A DNA stretch of 64,000 nucleotides from Brachycybe producta (Eukaryota; Arthropoda; Diplopoda; Playtdesmida; Andrognathidae). The notes below the pieces were generated by a model that was given only the letters and a program-made list of their open reading frames with translations, was not told where the DNA came from and searched no databases. Shown here in pieces: positions 38,051 to 50,993 of this stretch; position 1 is the first letter of the stretch, and each line of letters opens with the position of its first letter. The DNA lies in assembly GCA_036925085.1 (NCBI GenBank), contig JAUPFP010000016.1, positions 3,186,903 to 3,250,902 on the forward strand, read 5' to 3'. Position numbers and translations under genes: made by a program.

Positions 38051-38977
38051 TTTGTTTTTGGTTATTCGAATAATAATTTATTATGAAAATTCTTTGCAAA
38101 GGTTTTTCTTCTCCAAGAGACAAAATTGAATCTGTAAAAAATAAATGAAAAAAAAAAACCTATATAAAAATCAATTTGCATAAAATTCTTCACATTTTTT
38201 ATCTTTAAAAATTTTCTTTGACTTGTTTAAAAATGACTTAAAAGTGAAAAAACGAAAATGAAACAATTTCAAATTGAATTAAAAGTATATTTTTTTAAAG
38301 GTTTGAATATGAAAATGTGCCCTTTTTTTTTAAGTGGTTTGCGGTTAGAAATTCTAGTTTCTAAGATACTTTCAACTTTTTTTAATGTTTGCTTCTAAAA
38401 TACCGACGAGAGTTCTATTCGTTTGTTAGTAATTCATTTGCATATTTAAAGTAAATTTCACTCCATTTTTTATGTTTACAAACAGAAAAGTCAAAGAATA
38501 CATTATGTAGTATGGTTACAACTTACACATAAAAATTATCAAAAAAGTGTGACTCGCAGTCAACATTCTACTGCCATAAAGACTCAAGGCCTTTTTCTCT
38601 AACAAAGAAGTCATGAGGAGTCCAGGTTCCAGTAGCCAAATATGATTAAAACTAAGACTCAAATCTCTTATTTTTTTCTGAGAAAGATATCATTTTTTTG
38701 AATCGATTTCTTATTCGGAGATGGCGCCAAAAAGGGAGAGAAAGAGGGCATCATTAAAAATTATGAACTTTGATCTACATAGGCTCCTAGCATAGGTCTA
38801 TAGTTTGGAGTGTCACTTTTTTTTACTGTCATATAGAAAAAAAATCTTACAAATTGAAATATATAAATGATGATGATGAAGGTCAATGTGTGGTTCCTAT
38901 TGGTTATTTACATATTATATGAACCTTATGTTGAACACGTGGTTATGTTTATTTATGTGTTTATGGAGGGGCTGGAA

Positions 38978-38982
<5 letters not shown>

Positions 38983-39022
<40 letters not shown>

Positions 39023-39053
39023 GATATAGAGAAAGAGACAGAAAGAGAGAAAA
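38983..39053. repeat. (GA)n microsatellite
   Basis: A run of AGAGAG, then degenerate GAAAGAGA. A (CT)n run follows at about 39158-39182, so the two could form a weak foldback. Another (GA)n is at 49259-49280. Confidence 0.85.
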
Positions 39054-40109
39054 ATCACATTGTTGGTCAAAGGTTGGTGCTCCAAATTAGACCTTCGTTT
39101 TACTTCAATGAACTAAAAATTGACCATTGGTCAAGTCAAGATAGATCCCCCCATCTCACTCTCTCTCTCTCTCTTTTCTCTTTATTTTCTTCACAAATTA
39201 ACTGAATGAAAAATCACAAGACAAGTGTATACTATCACGTATTTTTTTTTTCCCTTTAAATTTGGACTGACCCCCTTGACCTCTCTGTAGCTCATTAAGT
39301 TAACTCTCCCTCTTCAATAATGAAATAAACACGTGGAAACGTTTTGCCCCAGATTGTGTTCAAAAAAAATTGTCCAAATTCCAGTTTTTAGTACGAACAA
39401 TTCATTGAAATATTTTCTGAGGTTAATGTACAGTAATTAAAAAAAAATTATTTAGAGCATCTTACCTTTTTTTAAAAAATAAAATTCTTCACAGTTGTGA
39501 AATAAATATTCAAAATATTCCAACAAAAAAAAGTGTTGGACACTTTATATCCAAAGGTGTCAAAAATTAATAATAAAATTATATATATTATAAAAAAACT
39601 TGTAAATTTATAATCTACTTGAATTGATAATATTATAATATAAGTTGTCAGAAAATAAAACGAAAACTTTAAAAGTATTTTTTTTCTTCTTGTAGTGGTT
39701 GTAGTTGAGTGAAATTTCTAATAGTAAATGATAACTAAAATGGTTTGTAAACTCCTATTTATAGGAATTAAAGAGGAGGAGGAGGATAAGGGTGTAAGTT
39801 GCAAGTTGGTTAGTTTCTTGCATCAGAAAAGTTTCTCGATGGCCATGGGGGAAGAAGCACAAAAAAAAATAAGAGGGACAGTTGAACCACGCCTTTTCTT
39901 ATTTTCTATTGGATGACCACTTGGCGGCTTGGTTCTATATTCCACAGTTTCATTGATAGAATGAATATAATAACTTTGAAACTTGCCTCTTTTTTAATAT
40001 CTTTTTCTTGTATATTTTTGAACATCTTAAAATCATGTTCATGATGTTCATCCCGCTGTCTTTTCACTAATTTGATCCCGTGATTGTCAGAGGTTATGAT
40101 TATTTTTTA

Positions 40110-41265
40110 CTACTGGTCGTAATACTTTTTTTCTTTCTGTAATAAGATACTGTTATATTTGCACGTGATTGTCCAGGCTCAAGAGAGTTATCTTTGTTAA
40201 AAGTGTTTTTGTGTGTTAATAATATAATAAAGAAATCTCATTTAAAAATACGTTAAAGAAACTCTTGCTTACTACTGGTCATTATTTTTCTTAAATATTT
40301 GTTCATAATTTCATTTAATTTGCTTAATTTATTTTTTGCTAATAAAGGAAATTTCAACTTTTTTTTTGTATGAAAAACTATGATATCTTTGGCCACTGGT
40401 CATTATTTTTTCTTAAATAAACATTAGCTCATAATTTCAGTTCGTTTGCTCATTTTATTTTTTCTAATAAAAAATGTCATCTTTTTTGTATTAAAAAAAT
40501 AATAAAAGCCTGGCTACTGGTTATTACTTTTTTTTAAATATTTGTTCATAATTTCAGTTCCTTTGCCTATTTTATTTTCATTTTTACTGTCTTGCTTGTT
40601 AAAAATCCTATTGAAAACATTATAATTTTAGTTCAATTGCCTATGTTATTTTTGATAATAAATTTACTTATTATTATTAATGTCAAATACTTAAATGAAA
40701 TATTATTAACTCTTATGTTTAGTTTTTTGTTTTTGCTTATTTTTTGCTATTAAAGAAATTTTATCTTTTTTGACTTTTTTTTAAATAAATATCAATAATA
40801 AATAAATTAAATATTAATAAAAACTTATTTTTATTAGATTTTGTTAAATATTTATTTTAAAAACCTAATGAAATATGTTGGTTCACAATTAAGAGGTTTT
40901 TTTGCTTATTTTATTTTTGATAATAAAAAAAAATTTTAATTTTTTAAAAATTATTTTTTTTAATTTTAAAAAAAAATCATTTTTTTCATTTTTTAAAAAT
41001 AAATTTTTTTAATTTTTTAAAAATTAATTTTTTTAATTGTTTTAATTTAAATATTAAAAAAAAACTAATAAAATCTCAGCACACAAGAGTTAGTTTTTGC
41101 TTATTTTATTTTTGTACTACAACAGAAATGGAAAGCTTTCTAACGTAACGTAACGGTCACTATGACGTGAATGACCATCGCGTATGTTACTCAGAATTTG
41201 AATTGTTTTTTTTTGTGTGCTTATTTTAATTCTGCTAATAAAGAAATTTCATCTTTTTTATCAAA
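40110..41265. repeat. degenerate 119-bp tandem repeat region
   Basis: CTACTGGTCATTATTTTT recurs at about 40276, 40395 and 40514, with related starts before and more decayed units after. Each unit also holds TTCATAATTTCAGTTC and GCTAATAAAGAAA. Very AT-rich; no gene. Confidence 0.6.
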
Positions 41266-43384
41266 TAAAATATACTGTAAGAAATCCTGAGCTAAATTGT
41301 AACCAATCAAGTGAAGGTCATATCTTGAATGTATTTCATACATACAAATTTGATTTCAGGAAATATGGGGCCTCGGTTTAGGAGGAAAAGAAATTTGAGG
41401 GTATGTCATTATTGGCTAATAATGCGCTAATGACGTAAGCAATATTGTAAGTTAAGAAATTGTTTTAAGGGTTCTGTAGAAAAAAAATAGGATGTTATTT
41501 AAATTTTTATTATTGCAAATAAACAAAGTTAAAAAACTTTCTTTTGAATACAAAATCTAAGAATATGTGTTAATACACCATTACACCCATTGCCATAACA
41601 ATATATTGCCATAATAATACCGTTATACTATGATTTACAACAGTGATAAAACACATCTCTTTAGTAACAACACTTTTTTTTAGCAATTTTTGTTAGCCCT
41701 TTTTAAAATTTTAAAAGGATTGAAATGATCAAATGAAAAAACACATTGAACTCAATTGTAACTTTATATTTTGCTGTGTCACATCCAGATTCTGCAAGTA
41801 ATTTGTTTTATATATTTTTGCTGGATTGATAAAATTGTGCCTTGTCATGATCATTATCATCATCATCATAAATTGCAAATAATAAACTAAAAAATTCATG
41901 TATGGGGACGTTCGAATTTTTTTGAGGTCGTTTGTTTTGCTTGCATTGAAGTATTAGGTCTAATTATACATATAGGCATAAATATAAACAAGAGTTAAGG
42001 TCTTGCGCACACCATAAAGTAATGCAGCAGTAATGCAAGGTCAATTTCAACTGCGCATGTTGGCCTACACAATACAGCAACCAATAAGCATATATTTTGC
42101 ACACACATAGATTTGTACATGCGCATTAGAGAGTGATCTTACATTACTACTGAATTACTTTGTGGTGTGAATCAGGATTTAAAGTAAAAAAAGTAACTTT
42201 ATTCAAGACTTTTGTTGTCAGTCATGAACTTTAATAATTAATTAATTTATAAATTTACAATCATAATGATTTTATGCAAAATTCATTCATTTTTTTTATA
42301 CAGTAATAGATAAAAGTTTTGTTTTATTGTGAAGTTCTTTGCATTTTTATTTTTGCTATCATTATGGATTATTTTTGTTTTTAAGTAGGTGGGCAATCCC
42401 TGATTACTTTGGCGTAAAGCAGAGAAGTTATTATAATTTAGATTAGGATTACTGTAAAATTGGATGTGATTAACACACAAACTGCCAAAATAGTAATTAC
42501 TTGTTCAATGATCCGAAGGTCCGTATTCAAGAAGGAAACATGATATTAGAAATTCAACTTGAATCCAATAAGCAGAGTACTAATATTGAAAAACTTTTTT
42601 CAAGGGCACTCAAAATGATTTTTTCTATGTTTGGAACCTTGTTCCGAGAATTTAAGTTGAACTTTAAAAACGCCTAATTTTTTTTTTACGTTTGGTGTGT
42701 AACAAATGTAATATTTCATATTGAAGATAGTTTCACCATTGTTAAATGTCTCAATAAATACAAAAAAAAAATCTAACACAAACTTCGATGATTGACTGTT
42801 TTGTTAAACCCATTGCAAATCTGAGCCTTTGAGCCATTTTTATTTTTGCATTATAAAGAAAAGTTGGTGTAAGTATTTAGGTTTATTGTATGTAAAAATA
42901 ATGTAGAACCTAAGTTTAACAGAAATTTTATTTCAAGAGTGACAAGATAAGTTGAATAGAATTTAAACATTTATTTTAAAATATAATAGTAAAAAAAAAG
43001 ATGTAAATGTAATTTTCATGACAATACATTTAGAAATAAACCTTTTATGGTAGATTGAATAGAAGAAAATTTTGCGGTTATTTTTCGTTCAACAAAAACG
43101 TTGAAAATGGTGAAAAACGGTTTCAAAGTACATTACACAGTAATATTAAAAGTTCCTTTAAAAAACATTATTAATAAAATCAAAAAATAGTTCATAATTG
43201 AAATCAAGTTGATTTAAATCACATATTGATTTTTTTCTATTAAAACCAACTTAATTTAAATCAATTGATTTTTTACTATTTAAATCAACTTCATTTAAAT
43301 AATTGATTTAAAGAGCAATTTTATAAAATTTTAAATAATTGAAAAACTGATTTTTTAAAAGAAATCGTGGTTTTTATCCACCTT

Positions 43385-43953
43385 GCTTGATATAATAGTC
43401 ACCATTTAAAACATATCTGATAATACAGTAGAATCCTCAGAACTGATATTTCGGCTCTTATTGTATTCATAGTTATTTTTCTAGTCTTTAAAAAAAAATT
43501 CTAAAAAAGTTTTCTACATTGAAAAAGTAAAAACGACTTTCTCAGGATGATGTCTAATGAATTTAATAATATTTTCACGTCTGTATGAATTGTTATTCAC
43601 ACATTACCTTAACAAATTACTGACATAACCAGCTATTAGTTACAGACTAGACTACACAGGTGTTACAAGTAAAAAATAATCTAAATAATGAAAGGATTGA
43701 ATGTAGTAGTAATACACCTAGCAAATCGTGATTTTTATAAACAATCCCCAAACTGATGATCTTTTCAAAGGTTGTTTGAATCGGCTGTTGTTGTATTCAT
43801 ATGTAATTTTTTTTAAAAAAACAAAAAACGATTTTCTCAGGATAATCATTAATGAGTTTAATAATTTTCCCATGTCTACAGTATATAAATTGTAATTCAC
43901 ACATTACCTTAAAAATTTACTGACATACACAGGTGTTACAATACAAAAAAAAT

Positions 43954-43955
<2 letters not shown>
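43385..43955. repeat. tandem duplication of about 320 bp next to the AAT array
   Basis: TTTCTCAGGAT, TTCACACATTACCTTAA and CACAGGTGTTACAA occur in the same order in 43540-43670 and in 43830-43940. The two halves are clearly diverged. Confidence 0.6.
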
Positions 43956-44260
<305 letters not shown>

Positions 44261-46693
44261 ATCGAAAGGCCTGAAAGCAATAGTAATAATCCATCTAGCA
44301 AAAATGGCATTCTACTGCCACGTGAAATCCATATGAATGAATATAAATACATTGGTTTGGCTGATGCAACACAGGTGTAATTTTAGTACTGGATTACAGG
44401 TGTACAAGTAGAATGAAAACACAGAGGAGGCAATGGAAGGCAGTTGACCTCAAGGTCGCCCACTTTCCAGTCTAGTTTAGAAGCCATTATTTCTATATGT
44501 GTATACCTATGAATGAGGGGAGTGTCCGAGAGTACTCGATGATCATTTTTTTGTACCTTAATAAAAATTCCTTTGTCTTTGTTTGCCTTTGTGTGTGCAT
44601 GAAGATGGGCAAAATGAGCTTTAGCACATTTTTTTTAAAAGGGTTTTTGCAGGTGTTGTATTTTTTTGATTGTACAATGTACATTAATGGTTCAAAGATG
44701 TTTGTTGCGTCATCTAATTGTCAATTTAATCAATTCTTTATAATTACATTTTGCCTGCAAGAATATCCTGCAGCAATTGTAACTCATAAATAATTTATAT
44801 ATATATTTTTTCTTACTAGTATTTCGTAAATGTCAGTACTTATAAATATTTTTTTAAACTGTATTTATGGTTATTGACACATGTCTTCAGTAATTGCGCT
44901 TACTGACAATAGCCTATCATTAACGTCACTTGTTTTGCTTTTCATATACTGAAAACGATCACCCCATAATAATAATAAGTTATTAGGTTATTATAAATCG
45001 TCCGATATGTTTTTTTTTCTTCTCGTAAACGCGAGCCCCTTTATAGTGAAAGGGGATGGGTCTTAATAACCACATTTTTTAAAGATGTGAGAAAGATTTT
45101 TTTTTATTCAAGTGACTCATACTTCTGTTGTTACTTTATGATAAACAGAAAAAAATATTTACATCTACTATATCATCATATCATGTATATTCTAAGACCT
45201 TTGTGTGAGTTTTGTCACTTTTTAAGTTCAAAAATAAACCTTTATCACTCACTATGTGTTGCTTCTTATAATAGAAACCAGAGGAAAGATGATGTTAATC
45301 CTAATTTAAACGTAATATTTTTTTGTAATTTTGACACTTTTTCCCCCTCTCAAATTATAGTTAAAATTACTGAAAATTTTACGTATTTTTTTCATAGTTT
45401 CCACTTAGGCCCTTTTTTTAAATATAAACGCCCTTCAAATTCTCGTTATTTTGTCTTTCAGAAGAAAAATTAAGAGAAACTTCAGAAGTGATTGTGAAAC
45501 TTTTAAGTGTTAACTCAATCCCTTCAGGGTGTTTTCAAGTCGATGTCTTTTAAAATAAGCTTTATTCATAAGCAGACAATATTTATTATATTTTTTTCTA
45601 TAAAATGTTTATTTTGAAATATCTAGTCTAAGTCAATAGGAAATTGAAAGTAACAAATTAAATAAATAATTACTTCTAGCTAAAAAAAATATTCCATACA
45701 TAACCTATTAAAGAACATTAATTATATTAAAATTTAATGCAATGGAAAATTTTGGCAATGTTGTCAAAACCGTTTAACACGAAATAAATGAGCTCGGAAT
45801 ATTTTTCCGTGTGAATGCAAATTTCGTGATGAACGATTTTTTATCCTACAGTATATTTCGTGTTATCTGATTTTATGTTAACTGGTTTTTATTATTTCAT
45901 TTTTTAAAAACAAATTATAAGTATTATAAGTCTGACACACAGTCAATTCTACCAACATTCTGTATAAGTTGAGTCTAAGTCGATCTTCATCTTAAAAATT
46001 GTGGCCCAAGTGCCAATTTTGAAGGAATCATCATCATCAAAATCATCAATCTAATCAAAAAGGCTGGTTAAAAGCTAGATGCCTGGCTACCATCAGTTGT
46101 CAACCAGAGTTCTAGCCTCTAACCAGTGTTTTTGGCTGAAAAAAACTTAATTGTTGGTTGCTCTAAATAGGATTGCTATTTCATAATTGGCTCATGGGCC
46201 ATAGATTAAGAAGTATTTGCTTGATGTTGCATAAAAATCCAAATCCTAATGAATTTTTTTTTTTGCAATTTGTAAAAAATTGAAAGATCACCAGATTGAG
46301 AAAAAAATATTTTCGAAAGTGAAGTAACCTGACAAATGATTTAATCTAGAATCTTTTATTATGTAATCAAGATTATGTTTATCAATCAATTGAACTTATA
46401 ATGTGTTATAGTTTGATAGCACTTGTAATAACTTATAATTGATTAGCAAATCGTTTTTATCTACTGATAAAACCTGTGTATAAGTTTAGATATTTTTTGT
46501 AATTTAATACAGTGGGTGTGTCACCATTTCTAACCAGATAAAATTGGATAAACATAATAATTTTAAAAACATGTTATGTGATATACCATTTGATATTGAT
46601 ACGTTTTTCAGCAATCAACAAAATTCGCAATATACCCTTTTTTTACTTAATTAATAAACAACTGTGTTTATTTTGAAATTGGACATGGCGAGG

Positions 46694-46753
46694 GCCAATA
46701 AAAAAGGCGAAAAAAATGGGCGTTCTTCAGGTCATTGAGGCCGATATATGTGT
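46694..46753 (+). promoter_or_regulatory. conserved 5' flank of tRNA-Leu copy 1
   Basis: About 60 bases directly upstream of the tRNA share the blocks CCAATAAA, AAGGCGAAA, GGGCGTT, TTCAGGTCA and ATATGTGTG with the flank of copy 2, and most of them with copy 3. The blocks end at the tRNA start. They are either the remainder of a tandem duplication or external pol III promoter elements. Confidence 0.5.
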
Positions 46754-46838
46754 GCCAGGGTGGCCGAGTGGTCTAAGGCGCCAGACTTAAGATCTGGTTC
46801 TCATTGTGAGAGCGTGGGTTCGAACCCCACTCCTGGCA
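46754..46838 (+). tRNA. tRNA-Leu (anticodon UAA), copy 1
   Basis: An 85-base type II tRNA. Acceptor GCCAGGG pairs with TCCTGGC with one G-T pair, discriminator A. The anticodon loop CTTAAGA within stem CCAGA/TCTGG gives UAA. The long variable arm (TTCTCATTGTGAGAG) is typical of leucine tRNAs, and the T arm is GTGGGTTCGAACCCCAC. TTTT at 46841-46844 is the pol III terminator. No intron. Confidence 0.95.
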
Positions 46839-47300
46839 TGTTTTCTGTGTCCCTTTTGTTCCTAATAATATTTTTTTGTTAAAAAATAACTGAATGTCAC
46901 TAAGGCTTCAATATTTTTGTGCTCTTTTTTCTACTTGGTGAGTTTGAGGTTGAAAATAAAATTTGAACTGGGGAAAAAGCACAAAAAGTAGTTTCTAAGT
47001 TGAATAATTTATTTTAAACTTTTCATTAAATTTATTTTTGGTTTAAGCGAAATTGTATTTTAGCATTTCCTTCAATTAATCTCTTAAATTAACGCCATTT
47101 CAATGTAAATACTGATGGGAAATGGCAATGTATGGTTCAGTTACAATGGAAGGACCATAGAGGTTTTTTCACCCTCAATTGATCTAACGTATTAAGGCAA
47201 ACCATTACAGTGAATAGATGGGGGCCACGTTTGCGCTCTCAAATCGCATAATTTTTCTTCTAAAAAAGCATTATGCTGTCCAATTAATGGAAATGCATTA

Positions 47301-47358
47301 GCCAATAAAGGCGAAATAAAAAGGGCGTTGTCCAGGTCACTGTCGTCACTATATGTGT
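47301..47358 (+). promoter_or_regulatory. conserved 5' flank of tRNA-Leu copy 2
   Basis: Matches the copy 1 flank in order and spacing (GCCAATAAA, GGCGAAATAAAAAGGGCGTT, CCAGGTCACT, TATATGTGTG). Confidence 0.5.
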
Positions 47359-47443
47359 GCCAGGATGGCCGAGTGGTCTAAGGCGCCAGACTTAAGATCT
47401 GGTTCTCATTGTGAGAGCGTGGGTTCGAACCCCACTTCTGGCA
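47359..47443 (+). tRNA. tRNA-Leu (anticodon UAA), copy 2
   Basis: Same 85-base tRNA as copy 1 with two base changes in the acceptor stem that keep pairing (GCCAGGA with TTCTGGC). Anticodon loop CTTAAGA. Pol III terminator TTTT at 47450-47453. Confidence 0.95.
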
Positions 47444-47751
47444 GATGGCTTTTGTCCCTTACAATTCTAATAACATCTGAATCCAAGTGTTACTTTTGAA
47501 TTGAATTTCGCTAAATAGAACAATATGTGTTTGGCTCTTTTGTGTCCTGTTTCCAATTAACAAAAATTAAATTGAATTTTAAAGCGAAAAAGCATCAGTT
47601 AACTAGTTGAAATTGTTTTCAACTTGCGCGGGTTATTCTGGTCGCCATTTTTAGCATTTCCTTAATTTATTAAAAAATTTAATTAATATAAAGCCTTTCA
47701 ATTAAAATCAGGTTATAGTGACATTATAAAGTCTAACTAACAGAAATACTT

Positions 47752-47806
47752 TAATAAAGGCAAAAAAATAGGGCGTTTTTCAGGACACTAAGGTCGTTAC
47801 GTGTGA
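47752..47806 (+). promoter_or_regulatory. conserved 5' flank of tRNA-Leu copy 3
   Basis: Weaker copy of the same flank (TAATAAAGGC, GGGCGTTTTTCAGGACACT, then TACGTGTGA). Sequence farther upstream and between the genes is much less alike. Confidence 0.45.
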
Positions 47807-47891
47807 GCCAGGATGGCCGAGTGGTCTAAGGCGCCAGACTTAAGTTCTGGTTCTCATTGAGAGAGCGTGGGTTCGAACCCCACTTCTGGCA
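47807..47891 (+). tRNA. tRNA-Leu (anticodon UAA), copy 3
   Basis: Same tRNA with the acceptor of copy 2. The anticodon loop reads CTTAAGT, so position 38 differs while UAA is kept, and the variable arm is changed to TTCTCATTGAGAGAG, which shortens its pairing. Terminator TTTT at 47898-47901. Probably functional, but the most diverged of the three. Confidence 0.93.
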
Positions 47892-48433
47892 GATAGCTTT
47901 TGTACCTTTCATTTCATATATTTTTCCTCTTTTATGGTGCCCACGAACGTTCAATCCCGGATTGTCAATCCAAACAAAAAGAAAAAGATGGGGTGTGGTG
48001 AATTTTGCTTATTTGACTCAATTTTCTTTTCGACTCCTTCAATCATAAATCTACTGCAATTTTTGGGGAGCCGTGAGAATTTAATGTTTTGCAATAATGG
48101 GAACAGAAACATTTAATTGAATTTAATAAATGCCTGCATCGATATGGAAATTGAGAATCCAGGTTTGACAATTAGACAGGATTGTCAAACCACAATTGAT
48201 CGTCTGTGGCCAGTTTTAACTTAGATCTATATGAAACTTTATTTGTGATCAGCGTAATAACGTTCATATCGTTAAAAATAAACATTTTATGAGAGTTTGT
48301 AATCATTTTATATAAATTTAAAAATACGCGTATTTAAAAGTTATTTTCGTCATGTGGTATAAATTTTGATAAAAACAAATATAAAAATAAATTAACAAAA
48401 TGGACTGGAACTTTTTTTTTCAAATAAACTGAA

Positions 48434-48582
48434 TGTGTTTTAGAAACTAGAACGGTAAACGAATCACTAAACGGAATTATCATTTCAGTTATCTTTAAAA
48501 ATAAACTTTTCATCTTTAACAATTTCAATTTATATAAAAAAATCCCATTATGTGATTCAGTTACTCTTCCAGTTTATAAGAA
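48434..48582. repeat. foldback family A copy
   Basis: Starts TGTTTTAGAAACTAGAACGG and ends GATTCAGTTACTCTTCCAGT. One arm is degraded. Confidence 0.55.
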
Positions 48583-48869
48583 ACTTTCTTAAATTTTTGT
48601 TAAACTTGTTTTCAAAACATAGGTTAACATTAATTATTTAAAAGTTTTAGTAACGTTTTTATGTTTGAAAATGTTGCTTAAAATTTAAGTATTTATTAAA
48701 TTACGATTATTAGTTTTAATATATTGGAATTTCGTTTATTTTATGTCGAAATAGCAGAATTCATGTTTTATTTTTAAATTGTTTTAATGAACAGAATCAA
48801 CAGATAATTTTGAAACTCTAGTTATTCTTCGCTTCAGAAGAAACACTAATTAGAAATTAAAATTTTGTT

Positions 48870-49040
48870 AGTTAGAAACTAGAAAGAGTAGTTAAATCAC
48901 TTAATTAATGTGTCATTTTCAAGCTGATATCTTTCAAAATAAACTTTTTTATGTCAGTTTAAAAATGACCCAAGTTTAAAAGTTTGTTTTGAAAGATATC
49001 AACATAAAAATAAGCTACCCTTCTAGTTTCTAAAAACACT
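48870..49040. repeat. foldback family A copy
   Basis: Near-complete: GCTGATATCTTTCAAAATAA faces TTTTGAAAGATATCAACATA, then CTACCCTTCTAGTTTCTAAA. Confidence 0.75.
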
Positions 49041-49650
49041 TTTTTAAATTTTACTCTTCTGAAAGAGAAAATAACCAAAGATTTCGACGGGGTTTTTTTG
49101 TTTGCAATTTTTTTTTTTTTATAAGAGAGAATTTGAAAAATGTCGTCTGCTATTTTGGACGTAATTGTGTATTTTTTATCTGGTAACAGAATTTCATTTC
49201 AGTGAACTTCCGATTTTGCAACTGACTGCATGTTGTTTATAAATTTTACTATTGATCAATAGAGAGAGAGAGAGAGAGAGTACATTGAATGAATCCTTGA
49301 AACACCTTGTCAATAACATCATCATCATCATCATCAGATGTTTACGTTATTCTAAGCGTAGAAAAACTAAGCTGTTTTTTTTAAAGGAGATATATAACAT
49401 GATGATCTTATGCATTTCTTAAATTTGGGCATAAAAGTATACGAGAAGAAATGATAAAGAGGTGAGAGAAAGTTAATAAGTTAACATGTAATTTAACATA
49501 GGTTAAGTTATAGTTTAAAAAAAAAGTTTTAATTGTCTTTTAGAAACAGCTGATTGAAGAAAAAAAAAACTACATCAGCAATAACTGTTATGCTGCGTTT
49601 ATAGTCAACATTGGAATGCTGTCGATCACCTTTTAGTTGTGCAAGTCATA

Positions 49651-49851
49651 TATACCTCGTTTAACGTTATCTCTGCAGAACAATACCTCGTTATAACGTT
49701 ATTGAAGAAAGTATAGTTTTGTGCAAAAGGCAGGTATCTTTACGTTTGCATTGACTCCAATTGTGACTTGGTTAACGATATGATTAGATTGACGATACAA
49801 TATTATCAGGAATGCATCTGTATCGTTAAACGAGGTATATACCTATTCAAA
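49651..49851. mobile_element. pogo/Tigger-like MITE
   Basis: Left TATACCTCGTTTAACGTTAT and right ATCGTTAAACGAGGTATATA are inverted. Ends of the form TACCTCGCTTAACG are typical of pogo-like elements. A further end, ATACCTCGCTTAAG, follows at about 49910, and another lone one is at about 7995. Confidence 0.55.
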
Positions 49852-49968
49852 CTGTACAAAGATAGGGTGAGGGGAAAGACGTTTGCGTGCAGAATGCTAT
49901 AATACGGTAATACCTCGCTTAAGTATACCTCTGAGAACGGTATTTGGTGCTATAACCCTTTGCTATAA

Positions 49969-50255
49969 AGACGTGTCCCCACTATGCCGCTGTTTGCCAG
50001 TTGGCAAGGCCAGTTGGCAAAGCCAGAAGTAATGTAGACGTGACCGTTGGCACGTGCCATCGTGCTCCTTCAAAGAAAGCCAATAATGGGGACGTGCCAA
50101 TTACCACTGGCATCACGCGGCTTCACGCTTCAGTTGTGATTCAGACGCCGATGTGATAGAGACATGCCAACACAGATGTGGACGTTTTTACAGCTACTGG
50201 CTTTGCCAATTTGGCTTTGCCAACTGGCAAACAGCGGCATAGTGGGGACACGTCT
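49969..50255. mobile_element. MITE with TAA target duplication
   Basis: Ends AGACGTGTCCCCACTATGCC and GGCATAGTGGGGACACGTCT are exact complements; both sides are bordered by TAA (49966-49968 and 50256-50258). Arms continue with GCTGTTTGCCAGTTGGCAA. A three-base TWA duplication is characteristic of PIF/Harbinger elements. Confidence 0.75.
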
Positions 50256-50597
50256 TAACGTTGTAGAAGAAAGTCTACTACTGACATTGTCGACTATAAA
50301 CGCGGCACAACTATACCTATGGTGTCTTTTGTTATCTTATAGCTGCTGAGTTAGCTTTTTTATTTTAACAACAATTAATGGATCTAAAAAAGATTAAAGC
50401 CGTTTTATGGCATGTTTAGAAATGGAATGGAAACTTGCGTCAACAATTTCTGTCAAAGTAAAATTAGGCAATTTGCAAAATCACCAATTTGCTAGTAAAT
50501 TACTGCACGATTATTAGCGTTTTTGGCAATTTGTACAAATGCTTTGTAGAATACGAACGGTATTTGTCTGCGTTTCACAATAGGAACACTTGAAATT

Positions 50598-50780
50598 GTG
50601 TTACAAACTAGAAAGGGTAGCTGAATCGATCACTTCATAGTAATTTCAAGTTGATATCTTTCAAAATTAACTTTTTAGAAGACAAAATATATTACATATA
50701 TAATAAAAAAAAAGCTTATTTTAAAATGTATCAACAGAAAAATACTTTTAAGTGACTAAGCTACCCTTCTAGTTTCTAGT
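50598..50780. repeat. foldback family A copy
   Basis: Near-complete, ending 10 bases before the CAATTAGAA-family MITE at 50790. Arms AAGTTGATATCTTTCAAAAT and TTTTAAAATGTATCAACAGA. Confidence 0.72.
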
Positions 50781-50789
50781 TTCAGAGAC

Positions 50790-50993
50790 AGGCAATTAGA
50801 AATCGGGACAAACAGAAGTTGGCTCCGCCCTTTTTATGACGACTGGCAACTTCTAATTGGTTTGTTGTGTGGTTCGATGTTGAAAAAGGTGGAGCATGTG
50901 ACGTCAGACTACATAACCAACCAATTAGAAGTTGCCAGTCGTCATAAAAAGGGGCGGAGCCAACTTCTGTTTGTCCCGATTTCTAATTGCCTG
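50790..50993. mobile_element. 200-bp palindromic MITE, CAATTAGAA family, copy 2
   Basis: Same element as at 22780 but inserted in the opposite orientation, as its centre (GTGACGTCAGACTACATAAC) shows. Ends GGCAATTAGAAATCGGGACA and TGTCCCGATTTCTAATTGCC. The word TTCAGA lies just outside both ends, a possible target duplication. Confidence 0.82.

Larger units (their letters stand above)
49592..50310. mobile_element. composite inverted-repeat element hosting two smaller elements
   Basis: Ends TGCTGCGTTTATAGTCAACA at the left and GTCGACTATAAACGCGGCAC at the right are inverted copies. The interior contains a small element with TACCTCGTTTAACG ends (49651-49851) and another element at 49969-50255. 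Confidence 0.6.
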
